Below are positions 29,258 to 37,780 of a DNA stretch of 64,000 nt, in pieces. The stretch lies in the NCBI RefSeq assembly GCF_900105185.1, contig NZ_FNTJ01000001.1:1873501-1937500 (forward strand). The letters are read 5' to 3'. The notes beneath the pieces were generated by a model, which did not search any database, was not told where the DNA came from, and saw only the letters and a list, made by a program, of their open reading frames with translations. The DNA comes from Pseudomonas saponiphila (GTDB lineage: Bacteria > Pseudomonadota > Gammaproteobacteria > Pseudomonadales > Pseudomonadaceae). Numbering within the stretch: position 1 is the first letter of the stretch; each line of letters begins with the position of its first letter. The position numbers and the translations under genes are program-made.

Positions 29258-30247
29258 TCAGCTTTTCGGCGCCAGGGCCTGGGTGACTTGTTGCAGGTTG
29301 CCTTCCAGTTCGCCGAGCGGGTCGGCGCTGTCGGTTTGCAGCACCAGCAACTGGCTGCCGCCAGCGCTGATGGCGGCCTTCAGTGCCTCGGGCGGCTGAC
29401 GATGGTGCAGCACCAGGGCCACGTCATGCTCCTTGAGTTGTGCCTGCAGCTTCTGCAGCGCTTCGGGCGTCCATTTGTTGTCGGCACGGGCGTCGACGCC
29501 CACCAGTTCCAGGTTCAGGCCGCTGACCAGATAGCCGAAGTGCTCGGAAAGGCTCAGCACGCTGAGGTTGTCGGCCTCGGCCAGGCGCGTTTCGCTGGCG
29601 GCGCTGAGCTTGAGCAGGCGTTGCTTGAGCCCTGCCAGGTTGCTCTCGATCTGCGGCTTGGCTTCGGGGGCCAGCCGCGCCAGGTCCGCCGCCAGCACGT
29701 CGGCCATGCGTCCCAGGTTGTTGCTGGACAGCCAGGGCTGGGCATTGAGCCCGTCGCGCTGGCCCGGTTGCAGGGCCACCCCGGGCAGGGCGCCATCCAC
29801 CGGGCGCGCGGCGTCGATCTCGACGATGCGGATGTTGCTGCGCCGGGCATTGGGGTACAGCGGGTCGTCCGGCCAGATCGAGCGCAGGCCGATCACCGCG
29901 TCGGCATTCAGCGCCAGCTGGCTCAGGGCCTGGGCGCCGCGCCCGGTGAAATAGGCGGTCTGTCGCGAGCCGGGCAGATTGGCCGGGGCCGCTCGCTCCA
30001 GCTTGATGGCCGTGCCTTGCAGCAGCAGTTGCCCGAGGCCGAAGGTCACCGGCAGCGAAGCCAGCACCGTCAGCGGTTGTTGCGCGCTGGCGCTGTGCAG
30101 CGCGGTGTTACCCATGCCGTGGCTGGCCACCACGCGAATCGGTTCGAAGTGGTCGCGCTCGGCCAGGGCCGGGCCGCTGATCAGGCCGCCGAGGGCCAGG
30201 GCCAGGCTCAGGCGACGCCATGACGAGTGAGGCAATGAACTGTGCAT
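29258..30247 (-). CDS. fpvF: Periplasmic metal-binding protein FpvF
   Basis: A 329-residue ZnuA/cluster A-I-like solute-binding protein. The signal peptide (RRLSLALALGGLISGPALA) gives a periplasmic location. It carries VVASHGMGNTALH near 38, HHRQPPEAL near 279 and a C-terminal segment near LLVLQTDSADPLG. In P. aeruginosa FpvF binds ferripyoverdine and works with FpvC during iron release. ATG 30247 abuts the fpvE stop directly (TAA then ATG). It is the last gene of fpvGHJK-CDEF. Confidence 0.85.
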   Translation of the reverse strand: MHSSLPHSSWRRLSLALALGGLISGPALAERDHFEPIRVVASHGMGNTALHSASAQQPLTVLASLPVTFGLGQLLLQGTAIKLERAAPANLPGSRQTAYFTGRGAQALSQLALNADAVIGLRSIWPDDPLYPNARRSNIRIVEIDAARPVDGALPGVALQPGQRDGLNAQPWLSSNNLGRMADVLAADLARLAPEAKPQIESNLAGLKQRLLKLSAASETRLAEADNLSVLSLSEHFGYLVSGLNLELVGVDARADNKWTPEALQKLQAQLKEHDVALVLHHRQPPEALKAAISAGGSQLLVLQTDSADPLGELEGNLQQVTQALAPKS

Positions 30248-31147
30248 TTATCCGATATTCCCTTTCAGGCTGGGCACGGTGCCGCGGGCGATGGCGGCCA
30301 GGGCGAAGGCCACGCCGGCCACCAGGATGATGGCCGCGCCGGAAGGCACCGGCAGGTCGAAGACGATGGGCAGCAGGATGCCGCACAGGGTGCTGAGGGT
30401 GGCGATGCTCACCGAGATCCAGAAGAAGCCCTTGAGCGACTGGCTCAGCAGGCGCGCCGCGGCGGCCGGAATCACCAGCAACGCCCCCACCAGGATGGCA
30501 CCGATAACCTTGACCGCCGCCACGGTAATCAGGGTCACCAGGATCACGAACAGGTAGTCCAGGGACTTCACCGCCACCCCGCGCACCGCCGCCAGCTGCG
30601 GGTTGAAGCTGGCCAGCATGATGCGGTTGTACAGCGGCAGGCTCAGGCCCAGCACCAGCGCGCCGACCACCAGCAGCACCAGCAGGTCGTTGCCGTTGAC
30701 CGTGAGCACCGAGCCGAACAGCACGTTCTCCAGGATGTGCACGTTGATCTTGCCGGCCAGGATCAGCAGCAGGCTGGCGCCCAGGGCCAGGGACACCGAG
30801 AGGAACACCCCGATCAGGGTGTCCGGGGCCAGCCCGGTGCGGTTGCGCAGGTAGTTGAGGAGGATGCCGAACAGCAGGCAGTAGCCGAACAGGCTGCCGT
30901 AGGGGCCGGTATAGGGTTCGCCCAGCAGGATGCCGATGGCCACTCCGGTCAGCGCCGCGTGGCCCACGGCTTCGGAGAAGAAGGCGAAGCGCTTGACCAC
31001 CACCAGGGTGCCCAGGCCGCCGAGCACCGGGCCGATCAGCAGGCCGGCCAGCAGGGCGTTGACCACAAAGCCGTAGGCCAGGGCCTCGGGCAGGTAGCCG
31101 GACGAGGCCCAGCCCTGGACCAGCAGGCGCAAGGATTCATAGCTCAT
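30248..31147 (-). CDS. fpvE: ABC transporter permease FpvE
   Basis: A 299-residue inner-membrane permease of the ZnuB/ABC-3 family with about eight or nine hydrophobic segments. Typical family blocks are VGHAALTGVAIGILLG near 61 and GALLVIPAAAARLLS near 212. ATG 31147 overlaps the fpvD stop (TGATG), so I take this start rather than in-frame codons further upstream inside fpvD. It should carry iron released from pyoverdine across the inner membrane together with FpvD and FpvC. Confidence 0.9.
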   Translation of the reverse strand: MSYESLRLLVQGWASSGYLPEALAYGFVVNALLAGLLIGPVLGGLGTLVVVKRFAFFSEAVGHAALTGVAIGILLGEPYTGPYGSLFGYCLLFGILLNYLRNRTGLAPDTLIGVFLSVSLALGASLLLILAGKINVHILENVLFGSVLTVNGNDLLVLLVVGALVLGLSLPLYNRIMLASFNPQLAAVRGVAVKSLDYLFVILVTLITVAAVKVIGAILVGALLVIPAAAARLLSQSLKGFFWISVSIATLSTLCGILLPIVFDLPVPSGAAIILVAGVAFALAAIARGTVPSLKGNIG

Positions 31148-31890
31148 CAGGCAGCGCTCCCGGCGGTTCGTGGATGGGTGGAGAACAGGCTGAGCAGGCG
31201 CTCCGGGGTCAGTGTCTGTTGCGCCGGGCCGTCGAACAGCACCCGGCGGTTGAGGCCGGTGACCCGGTCCGCCAGGCGGCCCACGGCTTCCAGGTCGTGC
31301 TCGATCCACAGCAGGGTGATGCCGCTCTGGCGCCAGTCCTGGAGCAGGCGTTCGAAGACCTGGATCCCGGCCTCGTCCAGGGCCGACATCGGTTCGTCCA
31401 GCACCAGCAACTGCGGGGCCGGGATCAGGCCCTGGGCCAGCAGAACCCGCTGGCGCTCACCGCCGGACAGTGCGCCCATGCGCCGCTTGCGCTTGTCCTG
31501 CATGCCGACCCGTTCCAGGGCTTCGCCAATCGCCTGGGCGTAGTGCCGGCTGAGGCCGAGGAAGGCCGGGCGGCGCTGGCACATGGCGGCCATGAAATCA
31601 TCCACGGTCATCGGCAGGCCGCGGTCGAACTCCAGGGCCTGGGGCACGTAGCCAATGGTGCCGGCGGCGCCGGGCCATTGCAGGCGCAACTGGCCCTGGT
31701 GCGGCATCTGCCCCAGCAGGGTCTTGATCAGCGAACTCTTGCCGCCGCCGTTGGGGCCCACCAGCGCATGCACGCTGCCGGGCTGCACCTTGAAGGTCAC
31801 GCGGTCGAGGATGGTGGTCCGGCCCAGGGTCAGGCTGACCTGATCGAACTCGATGGCCGGACCGCGCCGCAGGGTTTCGATGGCGGTCAT
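31147..31890 (-). CDS. fpvD: ABC transporter ATPase FpvD
   Basis: A 247-residue cytoplasmic ATPase of the zinc/manganese/iron uptake type. Walker A GPNGGGKSSL lies near 41, the signature LSGGERQRV near 140, Walker B LLVLDEP near 160 and the switch His in WIEHD near 194. ATG 31890 overlaps the fpvC stop by ATGA. It energises FpvE. It is not the missing partner of the MetI/MetQ pair at 37.8-39.3 kb, because its family and operon differ. Confidence 0.92.
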   Translation of the reverse strand: MTAIETLRRGPAIEFDQVSLTLGRTTILDRVTFKVQPGSVHALVGPNGGGKSSLIKTLLGQMPHQGQLRLQWPGAAGTIGYVPQALEFDRGLPMTVDDFMAAMCQRRPAFLGLSRHYAQAIGEALERVGMQDKRKRRMGALSGGERQRVLLAQGLIPAPQLLVLDEPMSALDEAGIQVFERLLQDWRQSGITLLWIEHDLEAVGRLADRVTGLNRRVLFDGPAQQTLTPERLLSLFSTHPRTAGSAA

Positions 31891-32816
31891 GCCCCGGCCT
31901 CCTGGATGGCCCGGACCACGGTGTCGAGGTTGCCCTGCATTTCCTTCTCGTATTTGTCGGCGCTGTAGTCGCCGTAGGAAATGTGCGACAGCGGGTAGAG
32001 CTTGACCCCGGATTCGCGCTGGATGGTTTCGACGTAGGTGGAGGGGAAGTCCATCTCCGAGAAGATCACCTTGACGTCCAGCTCGCGCAGTTGGTCGATG
32101 GTCTTCTTCAACTGGCTGGGGCTGGGCTCGATGCCGTGGGCCGGCTCCACCACCGCGGTGACTTGCAGGCCGAACTCGCGCAGCAGGTAGTCGTAGGCGG
32201 CGTGCACCGTGGCCACCCGCAGGTCGGCATTGGGCGCCTGGGTCAGCTTGGCCAGGGCGTCGGCGCGCAACTGGCGCAGGCGCTTGCCGTAGGCCCGGGC
32301 GTTCTGGGTGTAGGTCTTGGCGTTGGCCGGGTCCAGCTTGCCCAACTCCCGGGCGATGTTGTTGACCTGGGCAATAGAGGCGCTGATGGAGAGGAAGGTA
32401 TGCGGGTTGACCACCTTGCCGGCGCCACGGGCGGCGACCCCGGTGGCGGCTAGCAGCGGCACGTTTTCGTTGGCTTCGATCAGCGGTATGTCCGGGCGCT
32501 CGCTGGCGGCGATCATGCGGTCGGCGAAGTCATCGTGGCCCACGCCATTGAGGACGATCACGTCCAGGCTGCCGATGCGCTTGATGTCTTCGGCCCGAGG
32601 CTCGTAGGCATGGGGGTTGAAACCGGCGGGAATCAAAGGCACCACCTCGGCCTTGTCGCCGACGATGTTCGCCACGTAGCTGTAGTAGGGATGCAGGGTG
32701 ATGCCGATGCGCAGGCGTTTGGCCGGGTCGGCGCTGACCAGCGGGCTGAGCGTCAGGGCCAGCAGGCCGATCAGCAGCCCCCGCAGAAAGGGACGGCGTT
32801 GCGATGAAATGGGCAT
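31887..32816 (-). CDS. fpvC: Periplasmic metal-binding protein FpvC
   Basis: A 309-residue ZnuA-like cluster A-I binding protein with a hydrophobic signal (LRGLLIGLLALTLSPLVSA). Probable metal ligands are His in TLHPYYSYVANIVG, in GFNPHAYEPRAED and in NPHTFLS, plus a C-terminal acidic residue near FSEMDFPS. In P. aeruginosa FpvC takes iron after its reduction from pyoverdine. ATG 32816 was chosen over TTG 32822. ATGA overlap with fpvD shows tight coupling. Confidence 0.88.
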   Translation of the reverse strand: MPISSQRRPFLRGLLIGLLALTLSPLVSADPAKRLRIGITLHPYYSYVANIVGDKAEVVPLIPAGFNPHAYEPRAEDIKRIGSLDVIVLNGVGHDDFADRMIAASERPDIPLIEANENVPLLAATGVAARGAGKVVNPHTFLSISASIAQVNNIARELGKLDPANAKTYTQNARAYGKRLRQLRADALAKLTQAPNADLRVATVHAAYDYLLREFGLQVTAVVEPAHGIEPSPSQLKKTIDQLRELDVKVIFSEMDFPSTYVETIQRESGVKLYPLSHISYGDYSADKYEKEMQGNLDTVVRAIQEAGA

Positions 32817-32844
32817 GGGCAAGCGTTCTTCTCTCGGAATGGGT

Positions 32845-33417
32845 TCAGTGGCGATGCTGGCGGGTCACTCCGGCATCGAATTGCGCGACCACCTGTTGCC
32901 AGCCGGCGGCGGCCAGCGTTGTGTCGCTGAGATCGACAGGCGCCGTGACGGACGGGGCGCGGTTGAGCCAGATGTCCACCTTGGCCGGGTCCTCGGTGTC
33001 CAGGCGCATGAGGAAGGAACCGGCCACTTGCGGGGCCTGGCTCAGGCCCAGGTAGGCCTGGTCCTGCAGTTGCCAGGCGTGGCCGCCACGGCTGACCGAA
33101 CTGGCGTCCTGGGCGAAGGGGGCGAAACCTTCCGCGGCCAGTGCCTCGGGGGTTGGCAGGCCCTGGTTTTCGGCGCGCAGCAGGTGGATCTCGTCAAGGG
33201 TCACCCGCAGGTCGGCGTAGATCCCTTGCTCGCCGGCGCTGAGGTCGCGCCGGGCGTCCAGCTGGTGGCTGGCGACGCTGTGCGTCTCGGTCCTCTCGCC
33301 ACGCCACAGCACCACGCTGGCGGCCACACTCAGAATCAGCGCGCACAACAACAGCACGTAGAGGGTTTCGTGGCCGGCGCCGGCGGGGCGCACGACCTGG
33401 GTGGTGGCTGGGTTCAT
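32845..33417 (-). CDS. fpvK: FpvK-like membrane-anchored protein
   Basis: A 190-residue protein with one transmembrane segment at ~17-40 (ETLYVLLLCALILSVAASVV) and a periplasmic C-terminal domain without recognised motifs, matching the DUF6162-like proteins of this operon. ATG 33417 overlaps the fpvJ stop (ATGA). FpvJ, FpvH and FpvK assist the reductase FpvG in iron release from ferripyoverdine in P. aeruginosa. The name is by gene order and general form. Confidence 0.78.
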   Translation of the reverse strand: MNPATTQVVRPAGAGHETLYVLLLCALILSVAASVVLWRGERTETHSVASHQLDARRDLSAGEQGIYADLRVTLDEIHLLRAENQGLPTPEALAAEGFAPFAQDASSVSRGGHAWQLQDQAYLGLSQAPQVAGSFLMRLDTEDPAKVDIWLNRAPSVTAPVDLSDTTLAAAGWQQVVAQFDAGVTRQHRH

Positions 33418-33752
33418 GGGGCCTCGATGTCCGCCTGGTCGATTTCCACCACGTGGCCGGGGCCGGCATCGAACAGCACGTAGAACTCGCTGGAGGGCTT
33501 CTTGAAGGTCAGGGTCGAATCGCTGCCGAGCTTGCCCGGTACCAGGATGGTTTCGTCGTAGCCGATCACGTCCAGGGTCACCCCCGGCGCGCCGCTGCCG
33601 TCGGAAAAACCGCCGGTGCAGCGGATCTGCTCGGTGTCGATGGCCTTGCATTCGCACATCGGGTTGTGGGCCTGGGCGCTGTGGCTGAAGGCGCCGGCCA
33701 GCAGCGACAGGGCCAGGGCGCCGAGGCGCCGGGAGGGTACTGCGCGGATCAT
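33414..33752 (-). CDS. fpvJ: FpvJ-like small periplasmic protein
   Basis: A 112-residue protein with a signal peptide (GALALSLLAGAFSHSAQA) followed by a Cys pair in NPMCECKAID and another Cys in IRCTGGF, which could bind metal or form a disulfide. ATG 33752 overlaps the fpvH stop and the stop overlaps the fpvK start, so it sits inside a coupled chain. It is named from its place in fpvGHJK. P. aeruginosa FpvJ is periplasmic and takes part in iron release. Confidence 0.8.
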   Translation of the reverse strand: MIRAVPSRRLGALALSLLAGAFSHSAQAHNPMCECKAIDTEQIRCTGGFSDGSGAPGVTLDVIGYDETILVPGKLGSDSTLTFKKPSSEFYVLFDAGPGHVVEIDQADIEAP

Positions 33753-34297
33753 CGTGTGCCTCCTTGTTTTTCGAGCCAGGCCACGGTGGCGGGCGAGGCC
33801 TGGCTCAGGGGAATGGATGCCTGGTGCATGCTGCCGTCCCAGCCTTCCATGGTGATCCACAGCTCGGCGTCGGCTTGGGTCTTTTCCGCAATCGGCAGGC
33901 TGGCGCCCATGCGGTACGGGCTGCCGAAGAAGATCACCCCGGCGGCCCGCAGGCTGCGGGGCTTGCCGATGCGCAGGTAGGTGGCCTTGACCGGTTCGAT
34001 GCAGGCCGCGCAGAGGGCGGCGTTGAAGTCTTTCAGGTAGCCGGCGGCACCTTGCAGTTGCGGTGCCTGGTCGCGCATTTCGGCCAGGCGCAGGCTCCAG
34101 GGACCGACCTGGATTTCACCGATCTCGCGCTCGCCCAGGCCGCTGTCGCCGCGAAACAACGAGGCATCGGCCAGGTACTTGGGCATGAAGCCCAGGGGAA
34201 TCAGTAGCAGCAGGATGTTCAGGTGGAAGCGCCACTTGTGCCAGAGCCGGCCCAATGTCGAGGTGGAATCAGCGGTTGCCGGGGTGGCTTTGCTCAC
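33749..34297 (-). CDS. fpvH: FpvH-like membrane protein
   Basis: A 182-residue protein with one transmembrane segment at ~22-42 (WRFHLNILLLLIPLGFMP) and a periplasmic domain with the Cys pair in ALCAACIEP near 96. The Cys pair is the only motif I see; it may be redox active or bind metal. ATG 34297 overlaps the fpvG stop. It is the second gene of the operon and named by position and topology. Confidence 0.8.
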   Translation of the reverse strand: MSKATPATADSTSTLGRLWHKWRFHLNILLLLIPLGFMPKYLADASLFRGDSGLGEREIGEIQVGPWSLRLAEMRDQAPQLQGAAGYLKDFNAALCAACIEPVKATYLRIGKPRSLRAAGVIFFGSPYRMGASLPIAEKTQADAELWITMEGWDGSMHQASIPLSQASPATVAWLEKQGGTR

Positions 34298-35505
34298 GGT
34301 TGGACCTCCGAGGTTTCGGCGCGCATGGCGGGGACGGGCCTGGCGGCAGGGCGCGGGCGAGCAGCCTTTTCCTCGCGCTTGAGGGCGTTGGCGGTGGCCA
34401 GGGCGGTGCGCTTGGTCCAGATCAGCAGGCCGCTGAGGACCATCATGCTCAGCACCAGGCCGAAGAAGAACCAGATCAGCTTGACCCAGATCCCGCCAAA
34501 ATCACCGGTATGCAGCGGGCGCATGGATTCGGTGACGAACTCCAGGGCATTGCGGTCCCCCAGCAGGTGCGCGGTATCCAGAGTGCCGGTGTAGGGATTG
34601 ATGTTGGCGGTCTGGTACATCAGCGGATACCAGCCGCGGCCACCGACATACAGGTGGCTGTAGGCATTGCTGGGCAGGCTGACGAAGCTGATGTCGAACC
34701 CGGGGATGCGCGAGGTGGCGGTGCTGATGGCCTGGTCCAGGCCGATCATGGGCGGCGGGTTGCCATCGGCGGAGTTCGGCACCTGCTCGCGGGCGATGAC
34801 CGGCACGATGGGTTCGCTGGAAATGCTGATCTGGTTGTCCCCCAGGATTGCCCGGATCAGGAACCAGATGCCGGTGATGGAAATCACCGCGATGAACCAG
34901 ATCGACCAGATGCCGCTCAGGCGGTGCAGGTCGCCCCAGAAAATCCGCGCGCCATGACGGATGCGCAAGGTGGGCTTGAGGAAGCCCTTCCAGAACTTCT
35001 TGTAGACCACCAGGCCGGTGATCAGCGAAGCGAGCATCGGCAAGCCGAGCAGCGACACCAGGTACCAGCCCCAGCTGTAGCCGTTGGTGAAAGGCACCAG
35101 CCACCAGCCGTGCAGGGCGCGGGTGAAGGCCTTGAAATCGAACGCCGGGCTGACCCCCTGGATCACGCCGGTATAGGGGTTGACGTAGACCGTCACGTTG
35201 CGGCCATCGGGGTAGCTGACATCGACACTCAGGGCGAAATGGCTTTCGTCCGGGGTCACGATGGTTTCGATGCGGGTCGTGGGTTCGGCCTGCTTGATGG
35301 CCGCCACCACCTGGTCGTAGCTCAAGGGCCGGGCGTCATCGGAGGGCTTGCTGGCGCGCACGTCGGGATTGGCCAGCCAGACGATCTCCTGGCTGACCAC
35401 CGCCAGGGTGCCGGTGACGCAGACGATCAGCACGAAAAACCAGATGGGCAGGGCCAGCCAGCTGTGCACCAGAAACCAGATTTTTGAACGGGACTTCTTC
35501 GACAT
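34294..35505 (-). CDS. fpvG: Ferripyoverdine reductase FpvG (PepSY-type)
   Basis: A 403-residue inner-membrane PepSY-associated protein. In P. aeruginosa FpvG reduces Fe(III) in pyoverdine in the periplasm so the siderophore can be recycled. Four hydrophobic segments are visible: near 10-35 (WLALPIWFFVLIVCVTG), near 155-175, near 205-230 (WSIWFIAVISITGIWFLI) and near 345-370. His residues in KIWFLVHSW, FTRALHGWW, RIRHGARI and WGDLHRLSG are candidate haem ligands. ATG 35505 begins MSKKSRSK. It heads the fpv operon, and a Fur-like box lies upstream. Confidence 0.9.
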   Translation of the reverse strand: MSKKSRSKIWFLVHSWLALPIWFFVLIVCVTGTLAVVSQEIVWLANPDVRASKPSDDARPLSYDQVVAAIKQAEPTTRIETIVTPDESHFALSVDVSYPDGRNVTVYVNPYTGVIQGVSPAFDFKAFTRALHGWWLVPFTNGYSWGWYLVSLLGLPMLASLITGLVVYKKFWKGFLKPTLRIRHGARIFWGDLHRLSGIWSIWFIAVISITGIWFLIRAILGDNQISISSEPIVPVIAREQVPNSADGNPPPMIGLDQAISTATSRIPGFDISFVSLPSNAYSHLYVGGRGWYPLMYQTANINPYTGTLDTAHLLGDRNALEFVTESMRPLHTGDFGGIWVKLIWFFFGLVLSMMVLSGLLIWTKRTALATANALKREEKAARPRPAARPVPAMRAETSEVQP

Positions 35506-35617
35506 TGAATGGGCGTCTTGATTCGAGGAATGGAGCAGCACTGGACCCTTCGGCCGCTTCCGCGGCAGAACACCCGAGGCATAGCCATGGCCAACGCGGC
35601 CTGCTGCATTCAATTAA

Positions 35618-35638
35618 GACGAATGAGAATCGTAAATC
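35618..35638 (-). promoter_or_regulatory. Fur-like box upstream of fpvG
   Basis: The 21 bases contain AATGAGAATCGTAAATC, close to the Fur consensus GATAATGATAATCATTATC. It lies about 115 bases before fpvG and would repress the operon when iron is plentiful. No PvdS box with the right spacing was found here. Confidence 0.6.
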
Positions 35639-35710
35639 CTGAAAGGCGATATGAAAGTAAATGTTACGAAGCAGCAAAAGCCGCGGTTTAAGCGGTCTGG
35701 CCAATGCCGC

Positions 35711-35775
35711 TGTAGGAGCGGGCTTGCCCGCGAACTGAACCGCGAGGGCGCCTTCGCCGGCAAGCCGGCTCCTAC
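35711..35775. repeat. REP pair
   Basis: TGTAGGAGCGGGCTTGCCCG and the inverted GCCGGCAAGCCGGCTCCTAC, between the fpv promoter region and the VOC gene. Confidence 0.75.
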
Positions 35776-35800
35776 GAGGGGGCGGATTGCAGGGGCAGGG

Positions 35801-36268
35801 TCAGCCGGCCTGTTGCTGGAACATTTCCCGCGCCCGCCGAGCGATTTCCTCGGCACTCAGGTCTTCCTTGCGGCTGGCCAGGAACCACACATGGCCGAAC
35901 GGGTCGCGCAGGCTGCCGCTGCGGTCGCCGTAGAACTGGTCCTTGACCGCCGACACCTCGGTGGCGCCGGCGGCAAGCGCCCGGGCGAAGCTGCGGTCGA
36001 CGTCTTCCACATAAAGATGCAGCCCGACCGAGGTCTTGTGGGTGTCCGGGCTGTCCATCGGGGTTTGTTCGCAGGGGCTGCCGAGCATGATGGCCGAGCC
36101 GCCGATACGCAGTTCGGCATGGCCGACGCTGCCGTCGGGCATGTCCAGGCGCATGCTTTCCTCGGCGCCGAAGGCCTGCTTGTAGAACTCGATGGCCAGG
36201 GCGGCGCGCTTGATGCCCAGGTACGGCGTGACGCCGCTGAAGCCTTCGGGAATGGCTTTGACGCTCAT
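35801..36268 (-). CDS. VOC-family glyoxalase/bleomycin-resistance-like protein
   Basis: A 155-residue protein; ATG 36268 has AAGGAGAAA upstream. It starts with SGVTPYLGIKRAALAIEFYK, followed by HAELRIGGSAIML and ending with DRSGSLRDPFGHVWFLA, the pattern of PhnB-like VOC proteins. The ligand residues His in GHAEL, His in GLHLYVEDVD and His in FGHVWF could bind a metal. The substrate is unknown. It is divergent from sfnB and shares its upstream region. Confidence 0.85.
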   Translation of the reverse strand: MSVKAIPEGFSGVTPYLGIKRAALAIEFYKQAFGAEESMRLDMPDGSVGHAELRIGGSAIMLGSPCEQTPMDSPDTHKTSVGLHLYVEDVDRSFARALAAGATEVSAVKDQFYGDRSGSLRDPFGHVWFLASRKEDLSAEEIARRAREMFQQQAG

Positions 36269-36384
36269 CTGGGTTTCTCCTTGATATTGTTTTGGGCAAA
36301 TCGGTCCGTCGCCGGATCGAGCAGGTTTCACTCTATACCCGGGGTCCCTCGGCCCCGGTGTGGGCCGACGAGGTGTCGTCCAGG

Positions 36385-36415
36385 CAACAGCATTTCACTG
36401 TTGGCCCAGCAACAG
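36385..36415 (+). promoter_or_regulatory. Candidate enhancer (UAS) for the sfnB sigma-54 promoter
   Basis: CTGTTG (36398-36403), six bases, then CAACAG (36410-36415), with an extra CAACAG at 36385-36390. The same CTGTTG-N6-CAACAG occurs upstream of msuE. It ends 84 bases before the -24 GG. Proposed as a binding site for SfnR. Confidence 0.55.
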
Positions 36416-36499
36416 CCCACCAGCAATTTGTCCGCTGGCCCGCTGGGCAATCCCTCCACAGAGGCCGGTAAACCCTTGAATTCACAGGCCCGATCTTTC

Positions 36500-36513
36500 G
36501 GCACAGAAGCTGC
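36500..36513 (+). promoter_or_regulatory. Sigma-54 promoter of sfnB
   Basis: CGGCACAGAAGCTGCA has GG (36500-36501), ten bases, then GC (36512-36513), the -24/-12 layout of sigma-54 promoters. The sfnB start is 40 bases further on. Confidence 0.7.
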
Positions 36514-36552
36514 AACGGCTGCCCGGAACCTTCATCCGCCCGAGAGCGCTGT

Positions 36553-37776
36553 ATGTCTTCTTTGCCTGAATCCGCCTTTTATCCCCTGCATACCCCCGCC
36601 GCCCATGTGATCCGCGATGGCGCCGAGGCCCTGGCCGTGGCCCGGCAAGTGGCGGCTGTCCTGCTGGAGCAGGACGCCGAACGCGACCGCAGCCGCCAGG
36701 TGCCGGCGGAGTTGCTCGACCTGTACTCCAACAGTGGCCTGTGGGGCATCAGCGTGCCGCGGGAGTACGGCGGCGCCCAGGTGTCCTACGCGGTGCTGGC
36801 GCAGGTGATCGCGATCATTTCCGCCGCCGATCCGTCCCTGGGGCAGATTCCGCAGAACCATTACTGCCTGCTGGAAGACATCCGCCTGCAGGGCACCCCG
36901 GAGCAGCAGGCGCACTTTTTCGCCCTGGCCCTGCAAGGCCATCGCTTTGCCAATGCGCTGTCGGAAACCGGCGGCAAGAACGTGCAGGACATCCAGGCCA
37001 CCGTGCGCCGCAGCGGTGATGCTTATGTGATCAACGGCCGCAAGGGCTACTGCACCGGCTCGCTGTATGCCCACTGGCTGGCGGTGCTGGCCCTGGATGA
37101 ACAGGGCCACGGTCAACTGGCTTTCGTGCCCCGGGGCAGCGCGGGGCTGGCGGTGATCGACGACTGGGACAGCATCGGCCAGCGCACCACCTCCAGCGGC
37201 ACCGTATTGGCGGAAAACCTGCGGGTGCCGGCTTTCAACCTGTTCCCCACTTACCGTTCCTATGAAAGCCCGACCCTGGCCGGGCCCTTCGCCCAGCTGA
37301 CCACGGCGGCCATCGATGCCGGGATTGCCCGGGCGGCGCTGCGCGACACCATCGCCTTTGTTCGTCAGCACGCCCGGCCGTGGATCGACGCCGGGGTGGA
37401 AAAGGCCAGCGAAGACCCGCTGACCATCATTCAGGTAGGTGCCCTGGACATTCGTCTGGAGGCCGCCGAAGCCCTGCTGGAACGGGCTGGCCTGGCCCTG
37501 GACGCGGCGCGTCCGGCGCCGGATGAAGACAATGTGGCCCAGGCGTCCCTGGCGGTGGCCAAGGCCAAGGTGCTGACCACCGAGATCGCCATCGAGGCCA
37601 GCAACAAGTTGTTCGAACTGGGCGGCACCCGCTCGACCCTCAAGCGCCACAACTTCGACCGCCACTGGCGCAATGCCCGGGTCCACACCCTGCACGACCC
37701 GGTGCGCTGGAAGTACCACGTGGTGGGCAACTGGCTGCTCAACGGCATCAAGCCGCCGCGTCACGACTGGTCCTGA
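36553..37776 (+). CDS. sfnB: SfnB-family sulfur-acquisition flavin oxidoreductase
   Basis: A 407-residue acyl-CoA-dehydrogenase-fold protein of the DszC/SfnB group. These use reduced flavin to oxidise sulfur compounds and are expressed when sulfate is scarce. N-terminal helices are followed by FANALSETGGKN near 136, and a C-terminal TLHDPVRWK block near 382 is typical of this group. It starts an apparent operon with metI (4 bases later) and metQ. A sigma-54 promoter and a repeat shared with msuE lie upstream, which ties it to the sulfonate regulon. Its substrate is not known. Confidence 0.88.
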   Translation: MSSLPESAFYPLHTPAAHVIRDGAEALAVARQVAAVLLEQDAERDRSRQVPAELLDLYSNSGLWGISVPREYGGAQVSYAVLAQVIAIISAADPSLGQIPQNHYCLLEDIRLQGTPEQQAHFFALALQGHRFANALSETGGKNVQDIQATVRRSGDAYVINGRKGYCTGSLYAHWLAVLALDEQGHGQLAFVPRGSAGLAVIDDWDSIGQRTTSSGTVLAENLRVPAFNLFPTYRSYESPTLAGPFAQLTTAAIDAGIARAALRDTIAFVRQHARPWIDAGVEKASEDPLTIIQVGALDIRLEAAEALLERAGLALDAARPAPDEDNVAQASLAVAKAKVLTTEIAIEASNKLFELGGTRSTLKRHNFDRHWRNARVHTLHDPVRWKYHVVGNWLLNGIKPPRHDWS

Positions 37777-37780
37777 CGCC

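Noticed and set aside
31147..31890. FpvD as the ATPase for MetI/MetQ
   Set aside because: Sequence type and overlapping gene order place it with FpvE and FpvC; the met genes are on the other strand and 6 kb away.
35660..35700. PvdS box upstream of fpvG
   Set aside because: On the minus strand only TAAAC-N17-CGT is found, wrong in the fifth base and in spacing.
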